From Bactericera cockerelli (taxonomy: Eukaryota; Arthropoda; Insecta; Hemiptera; Triozidae): a DNA stretch of 64,000 nucleotides. The notes below the pieces were generated by a model. It made no database searches and was not told the origin of the DNA. It worked only from the letters and a program-made list of their open reading frames with translations. Within the stretch, counting starts at the first letter, position 1. Every line of letters begins with the position of its first letter. The stretch lies in the NCBI GenBank assembly GCA_024516035.1, contig JAMCCL010000150.1:1-64000 (forward strand), in the 5' to 3' direction. This document shows, one piece after another, positions 34,901 to 62,237 of the stretch. The translations under genes and the position numbers were made by a program.

Positions 34901-35844
34901 GCAACCTCCAGCTGAAGATTGAAGTTGAAGATTTTGTGATGCTGGTATTCGGGCCAACCCAGACTGGGTGAGGTTAATGTGGGTAGCAGTTTGGTGAGTT
35001 TCCTGCAAGTGGAGGGTATCACCCCCATCGTGATATGACCATGCAGTTGAAAGCGACGTTAAACTCAAAATAAAGATAAATAAAATAAATAGATTGAACA
35101 AAGAAACAAGAAGAAAAAATTAAATAACAGTAATTTCCTAGTTTAATTCCACCACGTCTTATAACTCTACCAAACCTGATAGAATGATGGAATTAAAAAA
35201 CGTATTTGTAATAATTCTGTGGTGCTATAAGTCTAGATTTTGCGTATTGTTTTAAATGGGAAAACAAATGCTAATGGGCGGGTCAAGATGCTCCTGCTAT
35301 GCCCAAGCTCATTTAGATGTAAGGACAAGTGCTCACTGTGGAGCTCTGTGATTGGTGGAAATTGATCACGTGACTTTAAATCTACATGAGCCGGGACCTG
35401 GCAGCGTGCGTGCAAGCCCAGCACGCTACCCACTCGACCACGATGACTATACATATTTACATTAAAAAACAATAACATGACCTTTGAAAAACAATAACAT
35501 GACCTTTGAATAACAATAACATGACCTTTGAAAAACAATAACATGACCTCTGGAAAACAATAACATGACCTTTGAAAACAATAACATGACATTTGAAAAA
35601 CAATAACATGACCTCTGGAAAACAATAACATGACCTTTGAAAAAAAAATAACATGACCTTTGAAAAACAATATCATGACTTTTGGAAAGTGAAAGCTTGA
35701 CTCACCCGGTGTCATTTTCTTGTTCACCACTCCTCCCCATTTCGGTTCCGGGGGGGCCACACTCCGGCGACGTAATGTCCTGGAGAGGACGCTATCCAAT
35801 GTGGCGCTCAGGTACAACAGGGCGACTAGACAAGATGGCCACAT
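19937..35844 (-). CDS. secreted astacin-family (M12A) zinc metalloprotease
   Basis: Seven exons: 35844-35706, 34555-34385, 25358-25198, 24516-24378, 22060-21927, 21064-20931 and 20096-19937. They join in phase to 345 codons plus stop. A signal peptide (CLVALLYLSATLDSVLS) opens the protein. The propeptide holds EGDIML, with D71 as the expected inhibitory aspartate. The catalytic domain begins around RWPEGVIPYYLDD. Zinc ligands are in HELLHAIGFRH (H173, H177, H183) with E174 as the general base. The Met-turn is SVMHYS (M230, Y232). Cysteines in NTCIKF, KPGCW, PGCL and MYKC fit the usual pairs. The tail is short, acidic and proline-rich (VPAPADPSSHVPFEY), with no EGF or CUB domains. Exon 6 could instead stop at an in-frame TAA directly at its donor, giving a shorter form. 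Intron 2 holds a 7.6-kb LINE. The substrate is unknown. Confidence 0.93.
20252..20552 (+). repeat. tRNA-headed SINE family 5, copy 1
   Basis: Head TTAAGCACTCGCTTGCCATG with a degenerate box B (GTTCAAAACCC). Body GGTGCGCTCGTGTTGACCC...GGGATGGGCAGGCTACAAC. It ends CTCATCTTTAAA with an A run. Other copies are at 25470, 42410, 52020 and 53158. Confidence 0.88.
20678..20868. mobile_element. hAT-type MITE with three poly-C tracts
   Basis: 191 bp with inverted ends CAGTGGCGGAGCCAG and (reverse complement) CAGTGGCGTAGCTAG. Near-matching 8-bp flanks are present (TATACCTT and TCTACCTT). The interior carries C runs of roughly 13, 15 and 23 bases. Size, ends and flank length fit a hAT-derived MITE. Confidence 0.85.
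21190..21412 (-). repeat. tRNA-headed SINE family 7, copy 2
   Basis: It shares AAATGGGAGGATAACTTGTC and the GAGCTACCGGGACAG head with 19830-19936 and, inverted, with 23812-24010. Confidence 0.8.
21525..21625 (+). repeat. 5S-headed SINE fragment
   Basis: AACCGTTCTCGTGAGATCAC...AGTTAAGCAACG and TATAGGTGACCCC resemble the 5S internal control region. It is decayed and no tail follows. Confidence 0.5.
21665..21790 (+). repeat. tRNA-headed SINE family 8, copy
   Basis: AACCTCAGTAGCTTGAATGA...CACTTGTAACCTGGAGGTTG and GGTGGTTCGAGT match the heads at 23408-23660 (inverted) and about 53990-54060. Confidence 0.65.
22326..23280. mobile_element. piggyBac-like non-autonomous element, 955 bp
   Basis: It is flanked by TTAA on both sides (22322-22325 and 23281-23284). 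Inverted ends read CCCGTGAGTACACGC and, on the other end, CCTGTGAGTACACGC. A subterminal word TTTTTTTCATCGCGCGTG occurs near both ends (about 22490 and 23227) in direct orientation. The interior is AT-rich with no coding frame. It lies in astacin intron 4. Confidence 0.8.
23408..23660 (-). repeat. tRNA-headed SINE family 8
   Basis: The minus strand gives CTCAGTAGTCTGATCGATAA...TTGTAACCTAGAGGTCGGTG and box B GGTTCAAGTCC, then a body containing ACTCGGGCTATAGTGG. A partial copy of the body is at 57848-57990. Confidence 0.75.
23812..24010 (+). repeat. tRNA-headed SINE family 7, copy 3
   Basis: CCCGTAGCACAGTGGTAAAT is box A and GGGTTCGAAACCC is box B. The body ATGACAAGTTATCCTCCCAT matches the two minus-strand copies. 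Confidence 0.85.
24550..24710 (+). repeat. repeat B copy 4
   Basis: Core AGGGTTGGGTGGAAGAGATT, about 34 bp upstream of astacin exon 4 (starts 24516, minus). The tail merges into AT-rich sequence containing a decayed repeat-A fragment. Confidence 0.8.
25470..25640 (-). repeat. SINE family 5, copy 2 (tail part)
   Basis: An inverted copy of the family body (GAAACAGGAGCTACTGTAGA...CGATGGGCGAGAAGTGAC). Its head side is replaced near 25640, where the LINE-containing sequence begins. Confidence 0.8.
26419..29549 (+). pseudogene. LINE ORF1: coiled coil plus SGNH hydrolase, one frameshift
   Basis: Codons from 26419 to 27879 give a 486-residue, E/K/N-rich coiled-coil protein. A second frame, open from at least 27843 to 29549, gives a Q-rich linker, an SGNH/GDSL hydrolase and a long Q-rich tail. 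SGNH motifs are FLIGDSHCRD (the Ser block), FAGTNDL (the Asn block) and DRLHLNHMG (the Asp-His block). Since the second frame has no ATG until 28131 and overlaps the first, the simplest reading is one ORF1 broken by a shift near 27850. Esterase-type ORF1 is known in CR1 and some L2 elements. The Q-rich tail (codons CAA/CAG) is unusually long. Confidence 0.8.
29489..32957 (+). pseudogene. LINE ORF2: APE endonuclease + reverse transcriptase, two frameshifts
   Basis: It starts at 29489, overlapping the ORF1 end. Frame one runs to 30214 and includes FYHQNIPYIANKID and NPDIFVITEHGL (endonuclease start). The frame changes near 30180 (GGTAILVKDKVD) and again near 30415 (KIIIAGDLNIDS), after which 30447-32957 is open. 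The endonuclease ends with SVDYFISN and ISDHSGQ. Reverse transcriptase blocks are NYRPITLTSTFSKVFEK, DLSKAFDRVD, GVPQGSILGPLFF and the catalytic AYADD. The C-terminal part has SYGIEIWGGA. No RNase H is seen. Inactive as read, but the RT region is intact. Confidence 0.88.
33297..33510 (+). repeat. repeat D copy 1
   Basis: It shares AAAAATGCGTTTCGGT, AACTGGAAG- and CCTCTTCCAAAAGAAAAATG words with 62238-62450 over about 200 bp. Class is unknown. It starts right after the LINE end. Confidence 0.75.
33511..34384. other. astacin intron 2, distal part
   Basis: AT-rich. A short direct duplication (TTTTCTAAATAGGAAATGCT and a near copy about 55 bp later) is present at 33777-33850. No gene is seen. Confidence 0.5.
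34579..34755 (+). repeat. repeat B copy 5
   Basis: A full-length example: core at 34580, T-rich middle, CTAATAAAGAGTTTCTAAAT and an (AAAT)n tail. It lies 24 bp upstream of the astacin exon 2 acceptor (exon starts 34555). Confidence 0.88.
34845..35080 (+). repeat. 5S-headed SINE, diverged
   Basis: GTTGAATGCACCGGTTCTCG, ATCACCGAAGTTAAGCAACC, the tail TGGGTGAGGTTAATGTGGG, GATATGACCATGCAGTTGAA, and an A-rich end. Confidence 0.88.
35461..35695 (-). repeat. tandem array of about 22 bp x 10 next to the astacin exon 1 donor
   Basis: Ten units read on the gene strand as CAAAGGTCATGTTATTGTTT with small changes. Eight keep AGGTCA, the nuclear-receptor half-site, usually as CAAAGGTCA. The array begins about 15 bp after the exon 1 donor. 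A regulatory role is inference. Confidence 0.9.
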
Positions 35845-37189
35845 TAGAAATTAAAGTGGCGATTATTACCTATTGTACCCACACGGTGAAAGAAAAATGA
35901 CTAATTGCAAAGAAAAAATATTTATAGAAAGATGAGTGTTTCACAGCCTTTTTTATTTCGTAGCCATCAAACAGGAGCTACAATTATATTTCTAAGTTAG
36001 TTTAGAGGTGTTTAATCATTTCTGTTAATTGAAAAACAAAAACACTTAAATATTTTTGTTTAAATTACAAGTTTGATACAAATATTATACAAGTTAATGT
36101 TCTCGAAAAAGTTTTATCGTTATCCATTAGTACCAAAATTTTAAATTTAAATAAATTAATTTTTATGTAATCTTTATTTTTTATTGAATATAATAAAATT
36201 AAACTGTTTAAAAATGTTTTTTTGATTGTCACACTAAAAAGGATTACCAAAGAGGATGACGAAACATAGTAGAATAATTTGCTTGTAAAAAATTAATTAT
36301 TAATAAAATAATTTATGTTAAAAGATAATTTTTGAACTTAAGTTTTTAATCTATTTTATTTGTGAATAAGTAAAATACTACTAGGTACTTAAAGTCTTTA
36401 TTTATTGAATAAACTTCTTCAGTAGAAAATAAATTTATTTTATTAAATTTCATTACAACTATTGATTGAGAATAACCTGAATAACAATAACTCATTCAAA
36501 GAAAGGAAAAACAATGGTAAACCATAAGAACTGTTTTCCTATCACAAACACCTTGACAATATTGTGTTGTATACATTTTAGCATAGGAGAGGAAAACCCG
36601 AATAAAGTAGACCACAAATTAAAATATTAACAATGCGTTGTGTTTTGCTCTCTCAAGGAAATAACTCTTTGGAAAACAGTCTATTTAAGGACGGAAATAT
36701 TAAATAAGTAAATTACACCAAAAAGAACTTTTCACAAGTAGAAGACACTTTTTATTCTACATAGTTTTAGAAAATATAAAAAAATGGAATTAATCCTATA
36801 TAATAATTTCCTAATAGTTTTTTTGCAACTTTAAACCCGAATTGAAAAAAAAATCGTTAAAAAGACCAGTAGAATCAGTAGATATATTTTTATTTTTGTT
36901 AACTGTAAAATAATTTACCCATTTATCGATCTATAAATTTAATATTGTAAAATAAGTACCTACACTGACTTACAGAAGGAAACAACACTATATTTTATAA
37001 CTCTAAAATATATTATGAAATGTACATTATGTACATTGTACATAATAACTATGTATATAATTATGCCACTCAAAAAATGATCCCGATCTTGTCCGCTCTC
37101 AATTATTAGTTATCTCCCATCAGGCATATACTTTTATGAGGTGTGAATAATTACTTATTTATGCAATAATAATAACATCGCCTTATTTA

Positions 37190-37325
37190 TACTGCCCAAC
37201 CAAGGCTGGGTGAGGTTAATGTGGATACCAGGTTTGTGAGTTTCCTGCGAATGGAGGGTGACACTTCCGTCGTGATATGACCAAATGACCATGCAGTTGA
37301 AAGCGACGTTAAACCCAAATTAAAA
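37190..37325 (+). repeat. tail of 5S/tRNA-headed SINE family
   Basis: GGCTGGGTGAGGTTAATGTG...GAAAGCGACGTTAAACCC, without a recognisable head. Confidence 0.8.
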
Positions 37326-37339
37326 AAATAGTCCTTTTT

Positions 37340-37452
37340 TCCAGCAGTTTAAACATAATAAGACTCTGAGGAGTCTGAGGGTTAGGTGGTGGAAAATGCT
37401 TTGAGAATTAACCTCGCCTGGCGGTTACTTTCCACTAAAGGGTATTATTATA
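37340..37452 (+). repeat. SINE family 2, 3' part
   Basis: ATAATAAGACTCTGAGG...GTTAGGTGGTGGAAAATGC...TTTCCACTAAAGGGTATTA, as in 38918-39150. Confidence 0.8.
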
Positions 37453-37814
37453 GTTTAAAAAAAAAGGAAAATCTTCAGCCACAATAATTCGCGGAAGCAA
37501 AGAGAAATCCCAGAGCTCAATGCTCCCTCGTTCTTCATTTCACTTTCAATGACAGTTCAATTCATAACCAATGATTATTATCATATTTCTGTGTCTTTAT
37601 CCAGAGAGATTACAAAATGATTCCTGCTCGATCAACCGTTTCGCGGAGTCCTGGGCGATCAATATCAGGGCCATGCCTTGTCGGAGCAGAGAGATAGCTG
37701 TTGAGGCATTGATTGCCTATTAAGACTTTCCTACCTCTGGATAGTTACTTACTCAGGAATTGATTGCCTATTAGGACTCACTTGGTTAGTACCTACATAA
37801 CTCTGGAAGGTACT

Positions 37815-38115
37815 CTCACCTTGGCCTAGCGGTAGCATGCTCGGCTTGCACTCCAGGTGACCCGGGTTCGAATCCCGGCGAGGTCGGAATTTTCCGGCTA
37901 TACAATCCAATGTCGGGGCCTATCCTAGCCTCGTAAGGACAATTGGGGTAGTTGTAGAGAGTGGACAACGACCAGTGGCGGCATTGCGAGATTGCTATTG
38001 GAATACAAACAACTTCTCATTTTTCTGTTTATACTAATATCTACTGAATTTGATGGTTGGTTGGAGATATTATGAAGCATTAGCAATAGTACACGTAATG
38101 TCGATGCTACCCACT
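37815..38115 (+). repeat. tRNA-headed SINE family 1, good copy
   Basis: Box A TGGCCTAGCGGTAGC and box B GGGTTCGAATCCC are both excellent. The head looks like a tRNA but is followed by a SINE body (GGGGCCTATCCTAGCCTCG...CAACGACCAGTGGCGGCATT) and a 3' end CTACCCACTAAAAATTGTG shared with 62455-62760. Confidence 0.9.
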
Positions 38116-38917
38116 AAAAATTGTGAATAAACACAAATAAGTAGCTCTCTCTCTCTCTCTCTCTAACTTCTCTTATGAATCAGTTTTGAGCGTTACACCC
38201 GATCCAAGCCAAAATTGCAGGCTCAGGGCAAGAAATGGACAATGGTTTACCGGTGCCATCGGATACCAGGCAGAGCAGTATCTTACCATGAGATTGCGAC
38301 ACAGCGGGCAAGACCGTTAAGATTTTATGTATGAACTCCCAATTAATAAAATAGAGAATAGGGTTAGGAAAAGTAAATATAGGGCCATGCCTTCTTACGC
38401 ATTATTATTATTCTATATTCATTTAGACACTTGTACTAATAAAATGACACAAAAATGCAAATAGACAAAAAACAATCCCAACTGAATTACGTGAACAGGA
38501 TGTAAGTTTGTAAGTACTAATTGGTGCATCAATTTTGAAACGATTATACCAAACAATTAACCAATCCATTTTGCAGTCTGTCAGCTTGACAATCCAGGCG
38601 GGGTCAGTGATAAGATATTGGTTGACATGGAACTAGTATTGTACATTAGAAACTAGCACGCGACTTGAATGAACAATAATTGAAGAAAACTGAATTGATA
38701 AAAAGTTAGCCTCACCACTGCAGACCCGTCTGTTGTGAGGTTCCTAGTGAGGTCCAAAGATAATAGCAGTAGAACTACAGCAGTACAGTAGAGTCCCGCT
38801 AGCTCAAAATTCAAGGGCAGAAGGTTTTTCTCGTGCTATCGGGATTTCGAAAAAGGAGTGAAGTTCGACATGGGCCGAAGAATTGACGTGACTACCATGA
38901 CTACCACTTGGCTACCG

Positions 38918-39150
38918 TGTAGTAGTAGTCAAGTGGTTAACGCGGTAGTCTGGTAATCCAGGTAGCGTAGGGATCCGTTGATTCGAATCCCAACGAGTGC
39001 ATGAATTTTTCCTCATGAATTTGAGTTTGTGACCACATAATAATAAGACTCTGAGTGTTAGGTGGTAGAAAATGCTTTGATCATATTAACCTCGCCTGGT
39101 GGTTACCTTCCACTAAAGAGTGTTATTACTTATTATTAAGAATTCTTTCG
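38918..39150 (+). repeat. tRNA-headed SINE family 2
   Basis: AGTCAAGTGGTTAACGCGGT (box A side), GTTGATTCGAATCCC (box B), then GAGTTTGTGACCACATAATA and CTTCCACTAAAGAGTG. Confidence 0.88.
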
Positions 39151-39284
39151 GGTTAAAGGGATTTTCCAACCATCGGGATTTCGAGTTATTATTATTTATC
39201 ATGTTAACGGGGTTAACCCATGAATTAGCGAGATTCTACAGTATAATTTTATTATGATAGTTATAGTTGGTATGGTAAAAAAAA

Positions 39285-39545
39285 CTTATAGTTATTGTGT
39301 GCGCACTCAGCTACTTGCGTCCAAGTGACCCAGGTTCGGAGTCCGGCTGAGCATGAAATTTCCTTTCTTTGGATGCCCGGCCGGGGTCCACTCATACCTC
39401 GTGATGATTAATAATGAGTTTGTGCTTGTATGGATTGCAACTTGTGAAATATATTACTTAAGTAAGTGGTTTGATTAGTTGTGCTACATATACTTGTCTT
39501 GTTATGTTGTGTACCTACTAAAGTTGTTACATAATAATACAAAGT
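39285..39545 (+). repeat. tRNA-headed SINE family 1, copy 3
   Basis: CCCAGGTTCGGAGTCCGGC as box B, then CCGGCCGGGGTCCACTCATA. Confidence 0.75.
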
Positions 39546-39649
39546 AACCACAGCCACATATTATTTATTATAATAGACTGGTCGGAGTTCCACAAGAGAA
39601 GCATCAATTATGACACCAACCTCTATTTAGATCTATTCTGACCAGTTGA

Positions 39650-39775
39650 TTCTATTTGGTTATAACGTCCTGATTTGAAGTAGTCAGAACGGGGGTTTTC
39701 CGAATGGAGGTTTATAACCCCCGTCGTGATATGACCATGTAGGTAATTGAATGGGACCTAAAACCCTTAAAAACA
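39650..39775 (-). repeat. SINE tail fragment (family shared with 60575)
   Basis: It contains TTATAACGTCCTGATTTGAA and CCCGTCGTGATATGACCATG, parts of the tail shared by 5S-headed and tRNA-headed SINEs. Confidence 0.6.
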
Positions 39776-40342
39776 AAAGTAGATAAATCCTGCCGGGATT
39801 CAAACCCGAATCACCCGAGCCACCCACATGCAAGCGGCGTGTGCTAACCACTCATTTAATCTGATTACTCAGAACTAAAAATAACTGTGATAATGTATTT
39901 GATATTTTATAATTTTCCTAAAAAGTCCCTTTAAAAAAAGCGGTAAAACAAGGTGGGGTTTCCCATGACAACCTAATATTGTTGAGAGAAACGGAGGTTG
40001 ATTGAGACTTCTATAAAGGGTTGGTACTAGTAAGTTATCAATAGGACTTAGATTTATGTTAAATTTTTATTTAGATTAGCTAATTTTTTTGTATTTTCAA
40101 AGTAATAGCTATTTATTTTACGATTAGAACATTTAAATTAAGTCTTATTGATTTATTTAAGACACCAGCATTATTATATAAGTTTATTTAATTGTTTGGA
40201 AAAGCTAGCGCCTGAGAATAGATAAGACGGTATTGTACATGACAAACAAATGCTTAATATTGAATGGATTTTGAATGGTCGAAAGATATTATTATTGAAA
40301 GGACAAATTGATGACATTGAAAGGACAAACTAGTCATATTGA

Positions 40343-57841
<17,499 letters not shown>

Positions 57842-58884
57842 ACCACATTATGAAACAGGATTAAAGTTAAGGTAAGCCAGACACGTCCTAAAGTCAGAGT
57901 TTCAACTACTCACAGCGCTATAGCTCAAGTTAAGGGTTAGTGTCCAGCACTGTCCGCTTGCATTAAATCAAAACTTACATTATACTTTGGCCCTTAGTGA
58001 AATTAGTAGGCAGGGAGTTAACTAGTGAATATTATGAAATTTAGATTTTGGCAGTTGCGTTTAGAAATATCCATTCTCTATTGATATAGTATAGGCTTTT
58101 TCCCCGTCAAATATAAAATAATTAATATTCGCCGTGGATAAGGCGCTGTTGGTAATACAGCTAGCGTAGTTATCCATTGGTCTGAATCCCACCGTTCCAA
58201 CACAAAATCCTAGGTAGACCTTGAGACTTTTCAGTCCTACGGTTGAATATGCTAACAGTTCAAACAAAGTATAATTACAAATAACAAGTTTTATATAATA
58301 ATACAATGGGTTTTGAATGTCTTTCATACATATGTATATATTTCATAACAAACAAAAAGTTTGTTTTGCACGTAGCTAGTTTAAAATTATTCACCCGCAC
58401 TCTCTCTATAATTTTAGGCTGTGACCGCCTTCGCCAAAATTAACAATGTCCCACACAATAATATATTTATGTAAATGTCACTAATCATTGGTTCGAGGAG
58501 CGCTGAGCTTCCAAAGTTTTGGAATACAAACAAAACAATTGAGCCAATATTTGAAGCTTAGTTTTCGTTAGCGATTAATTATCAGACACAATAACCCTTT
58601 GCAGCACAAGGTCAGGCTTGGAGAAAAATAAAACGTAAGTGTTTTGCCACACACGCTCATGCATGCATGCATGTAAGTGTGCGCACAGCTGAACTTTACT
58701 AATTGTGTTATGGTGAGAGTCTATTGTAAAATTAAGTTCTTTGAAAAGAACTTCTGTGTGTAAAAAATTAAATTTTGCTTAGGCAAAAGTCCAAGTTTGC
58801 CCTGAGAATAAAAACTCAAACAAACCCCGATTATGCATTTAAAAGATTCCTGTGTTGAAAGGGTTATATTTTCCGAAAATGAAA
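57842..58884. other. DRC7 / odorant receptor intergenic region
   Basis: It holds a SINE family 8 body fragment (57848-57990), a SINE family 2 head remnant (58130-58195) and a (CATG)n run (58663-58675). The receptor promoter should be here. No core motif is clear. Confidence 0.5.
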
Positions 58885-59737
58885 TGAAGGTTTTGCTTTG
58901 TTTGCGTCAACATCAAATTAGCAAATTATGAGCAACTTGAAAACTTGAAACTGAGAGACAAGTCACGGCAAAATCAGAGCCCGTCAAAGTTACCAGTAAA
59001 TCGTTTTTCCACACTTAGAAGGAATTTGCACTTGGCGTTTGGGATGGGTTTCAGAGACATCGGCAATCTAGGCATCTTTCGGGCTTACTTCAAGATACTA
59101 GAAATCGGTGGGTATGTCAACTCCCACGAGTTCAAGACCCCTCTGAGAGACCAACTTCAAGAGGCTTACATCACTGTCCACCTCGTCATCAACTACATAT
59201 ACATTGCTGCCCACGCCTGGAGCACTGCCACCCGCGCCATCCGCTACACACCGGAATTTCTTCAATGCCTCTTCGAAGACTTGACTCTGAACATGCTTCT
59301 ACTCACGTCTCTTTCGCTGAGCATGGTGAAACGAAAACAGTTTGTCCGTCTCATTGAATTCGTGGAAAAGCATTTCAACCAACGGGATACCAAAGAGTTG
59401 AGACGCTCTGCAGCCAAAGTTCGGACCATGATCCTCACGTATGTTGTCTGTTGCGGCACTATGGCAGTCGTCATCATATTCCAATCCTGTGTTCCTCTTT
59501 CAGAGAAAGAATTGACCTTGCGTCGGTTGGTGTACTCGGACACAGCACATCCAGATAGAGTTCTACCAACAAGCTTGAAGTTCCCGGGTATTGACGAGAC
59601 GGAGTCGTGGTATTTTGAGATCATCCTGGGTACACAAGTGATCCTAGCGGGTGCCTGCTGCATGTCACTCAGCATCAATATTCCGTTGACTCCCATGTTC
59701 ATGTTGCATCTGGAAGGTTAGTTTAGTATCTGAATAA

Positions 59738-59918
59738 TGCCGACCACCGTGGCTCAATGGTTAAGAGCATTGGTTACTGACCCGGAGGTTGCGGGTTCGA
59801 ATATCGGCCGGAGCGGAAAATTCTGACGGACATTTTTCGTTTCCGGAATGGCATGCATGTAAGGTAAAGTGATCTGAAATAATGCGAAAGCGGTTCCGGG
59901 GCACAACTAACTTAAAAA
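59738..59918 (+). repeat. tRNA-headed SINE family 6, copy 2
   Basis: Box A CGTGGCTCAATGGTTAAGAG and box B CGGGTTCGAATATC, then GTTTCCGGAATGGCATGCAT and an A-rich end. Confidence 0.88.
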
Positions 59919-60574
59919 AAGAAAAAAAAAAAATAAAAAAATAATCAGAATAATAAGAAGCACAAGTCGGATTGGGCTGAAATTTTAGAAGGGATAGTCC
60001 AACTCAGGTTGAACTGTCCATTTGTCAGAGTTTCATCATTTCATAAAACCGCATGTCTCCAAGAGAAACTTCAATCGAGCTGAAAATGCTATACATATTT
60101 TCTGATAACAGTAATAAAGCGCTTTAAGCCCACTCTAACTGTCCATTTCCGAAAAAATGAGCTTTTTCATGATCCTATTCGAGTCATTAATTAATTTTTC
60201 CTTCCAAATTAGAAGAAATGTATCTCCAAAATTGTTAATTGTTTGATTAGGTACTGAAAGAAGGGTCTCAATTATATTTTATTATTTCCACCTGTTATTG
60301 TTTGAAAGTATTTCTTCAGAATTTGAACCAAGTTGCTCTGTGTCGTATCTTATAATTATATTGTGCTTTATTTCGACAGACAGCGCAAGACAGGTAGTCC
60401 TATTATGCCAACAGTTTCGTTGCCAATATTACATAGGTAGAGGCTTGTAGAGAGAATTACATTATAATAATCAGAACAAGTAATGCATAAATTACGTATG
60501 TATATTATTATTATCTGACCTGGTTGCAGGGTTTTCAGAAACCCTTACAGTTACCACTGCGACCTAATTAGATC
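59919..60574. other. odorant receptor intron 1, unrecognised part
   Basis: AT-rich, no repeat or gene recognised. Confidence 0.4.
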
Positions 60575-60832
60575 TATTGTGACCAGTTGATTCTATTAGG
60601 TTTTAACGTCTTGACTGAGATAGTCAGGACGGAGATTTTACCCTCCAATCGCTGGGAATCATACCAGCTACCCACATTAAACTCACCCAGCCTGGGTAGG
60701 ACCGGAAATGCCAGCCTCACGTGTTTAGATGGAACAGAATTTTCGTCGAAAAGTCTGCCCCAACCGGGAGTTGAACTCGGGAACTCTGGACTACGGGCAG
60801 TAGTCACAACCATCACGCCACGGAGGCTGGCT
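60575..60832 (-). repeat. tRNA-headed SINE sharing the 5S-SINE tail, copy 1
   Basis: The minus strand starts AGCCTCCGTGGCGTGATGGT (box A) and has GAGTTCAACTCCCGG (box B), then a tail with GGCTGGGTGAGTTTAATGTG as in the 5S-headed family. Confidence 0.85.
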
Positions 60833-61306
60833 TACCTGTGTATATGGAACCAAGTAGAATTATTATCTTTTACGACGCGACGTACAGTCATGTCTTGTTT
60901 CAGTCGACACACAGCAGACGAAATATTAATATAAATAATACGTATTTTCATTTCAAGGGCAGTACAAGATTTTAGGAAAAAACTTCAGATATTTGGGCAG
61001 AGGAGACTTTTCCTCGAGAGCCCACTGTACCCACTAGAACAATCAGGATCTCTTCACCATCAGCCGTCCTGAGTACAGACCACCACACAGAGACTTCTGG
61101 AAACAGCAGAATAGAGACATAAAACAATGGCATGAGAAAATGCAGCATCATTTGGAATGGCAGATTGTCCGTCACATTGTACAAAACCATCAGAAGCTCA
61201 TTCTGTTTCAAGAAGAGGTTAGTTCTGTTCTTTTCTCCAAAATAACACAATCAGTCTTCTTGTGTGTTGCAGTTGCTAAGTAGAGAAGGGCTCTTAATAA
61301 TAATAA

Positions 61307-61336
<30 letters not shown>

Positions 61337-61337
<1 letters not shown>

Positions 61338-61612
61338 CAGCGTCGATGGCATGTTGAATACACCGGTTCCCTTCAGAACACCGAAGTTAAGCGACATCCA
61401 GCGAGGTTAAGACTTGGATGGGTGACCATTCAAATTCTAATTCTCGTGACGCTGGCTTTTCCCGGCCCCACTCAGGCTGGGTGAGGTCAATGTGAGTAGC
61501 AGGTTTGTGAGTTTCCTGCGAATGGAGGGTAAAACCCCCGTCGTGATATGACCATGGCAGTTGAAAGCGACGTTAAACCCCACTTAAAAAAAAAAATAAA
61601 TAAAAAATAAAG
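61337..61612 (+). repeat. 5S rRNA-headed SINE, best full-length copy
   Basis: It starts GCCAGCGTCGATGGCATGTT. The 5S-like A box, intermediate element and C box appear in CCGAAGTTAAGCGACATCC and GACTTGGATGGGTGACC. The head closes with GACGCTGGC, complementary to its start, as in 5S rRNA helix I. The tail runs from CAGGCTGGGTGAGGTCAATG to GCGACGTTAAACCCC and poly(A). Confidence 0.93.
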
Positions 61613-61791
61613 ATTTGAAAATGTGAAAATCATTACTATGAGATATCAAATTGCATCAAGAAAAATATTTTTTTTTCTTCAATAATAATAATAATAATGC
61701 CGTGTCCGTGAGATAGGTATTGATATCCAAATCACGGTGATGAGAGGATTATATGGACGCCCAGAACCAATGTCTAGGCTTCTTTCATGTC

Positions 61792-62043
61792 CATTGATTC
61801 TACTTGGTTTTAACGTCCTGACTTGAGGTAGACAGGACGGGGATTTTACCCTCCATTCGCTGAGAATCGTACCAGCTACCTACATTAACCTCACCCAGCC
61901 TGGGTAGGGCCGGAATCGCCAGCCTCACAGGTTTCGGAGGGAACAGAATTTTCTGTGCGAAAAGTCTGCTCCAACCGGGAATCGAACTCAGGATCTCTGG
62001 ACTACGGGCAGTAGTCACAACCGTTACGCCACGGAGGCTGGTT
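61792..62043 (-). repeat. tRNA-headed SINE sharing the 5S-SINE tail, copy 2
   Basis: Same structure as 60575-60832 with GCCTCCGTGGCGTAACGGTT and GAGTTCGATTCCCGG on the minus strand. Confidence 0.87.
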
Positions 62044-62237
62044 TTCTTCAATGAATATGATGAACTTGCCGAAATCGCACGTTGAGCAACAAAAAAGAGA
62101 AGAAGAAAAAAACACACACACACACACATCCATCGCAATCATCTTTGAAATGCTCAAAGCATCCCGATTATTCTTCCGATACTAGTCGTATTTTTCTTTC
62201 TAACCAAAAAAATAATTCCAGGTTCGATATTTCCATT

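Larger units (their letters stand above)
35845..40342. other. intergenic region between divergent astacin and DRC7
   Basis: 4.5 kb with no gene. 36000-37150 is AT-rich and unrecognised. The rest is a patchwork of SINEs listed separately (37190, 37340, 37815, 38918, 39285, 39650) plus a fragment of SINE family 5 at 35930-35975. Just before the DRC7 ATG, the 12-14 bp word ATTGAAAGGACAAA recurs three times (40295-40350). No core promoter is recognised. Confidence 0.55.

Noticed and set aside
37815..37900. Functional tRNA gene
   Set aside because: Box A and box B are good, but the sequence continues into a SINE body present at several other sites and no cloverleaf acceptor stem closes the head. 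The same applies to heads at 38925, 53590, 59745 and 62465.
61337..61460. Genuine 5S rRNA gene
   Set aside because: It is clearly 5S-derived, but it is diverged and fused to a SINE tail with poly(A), with further decayed copies in the window.
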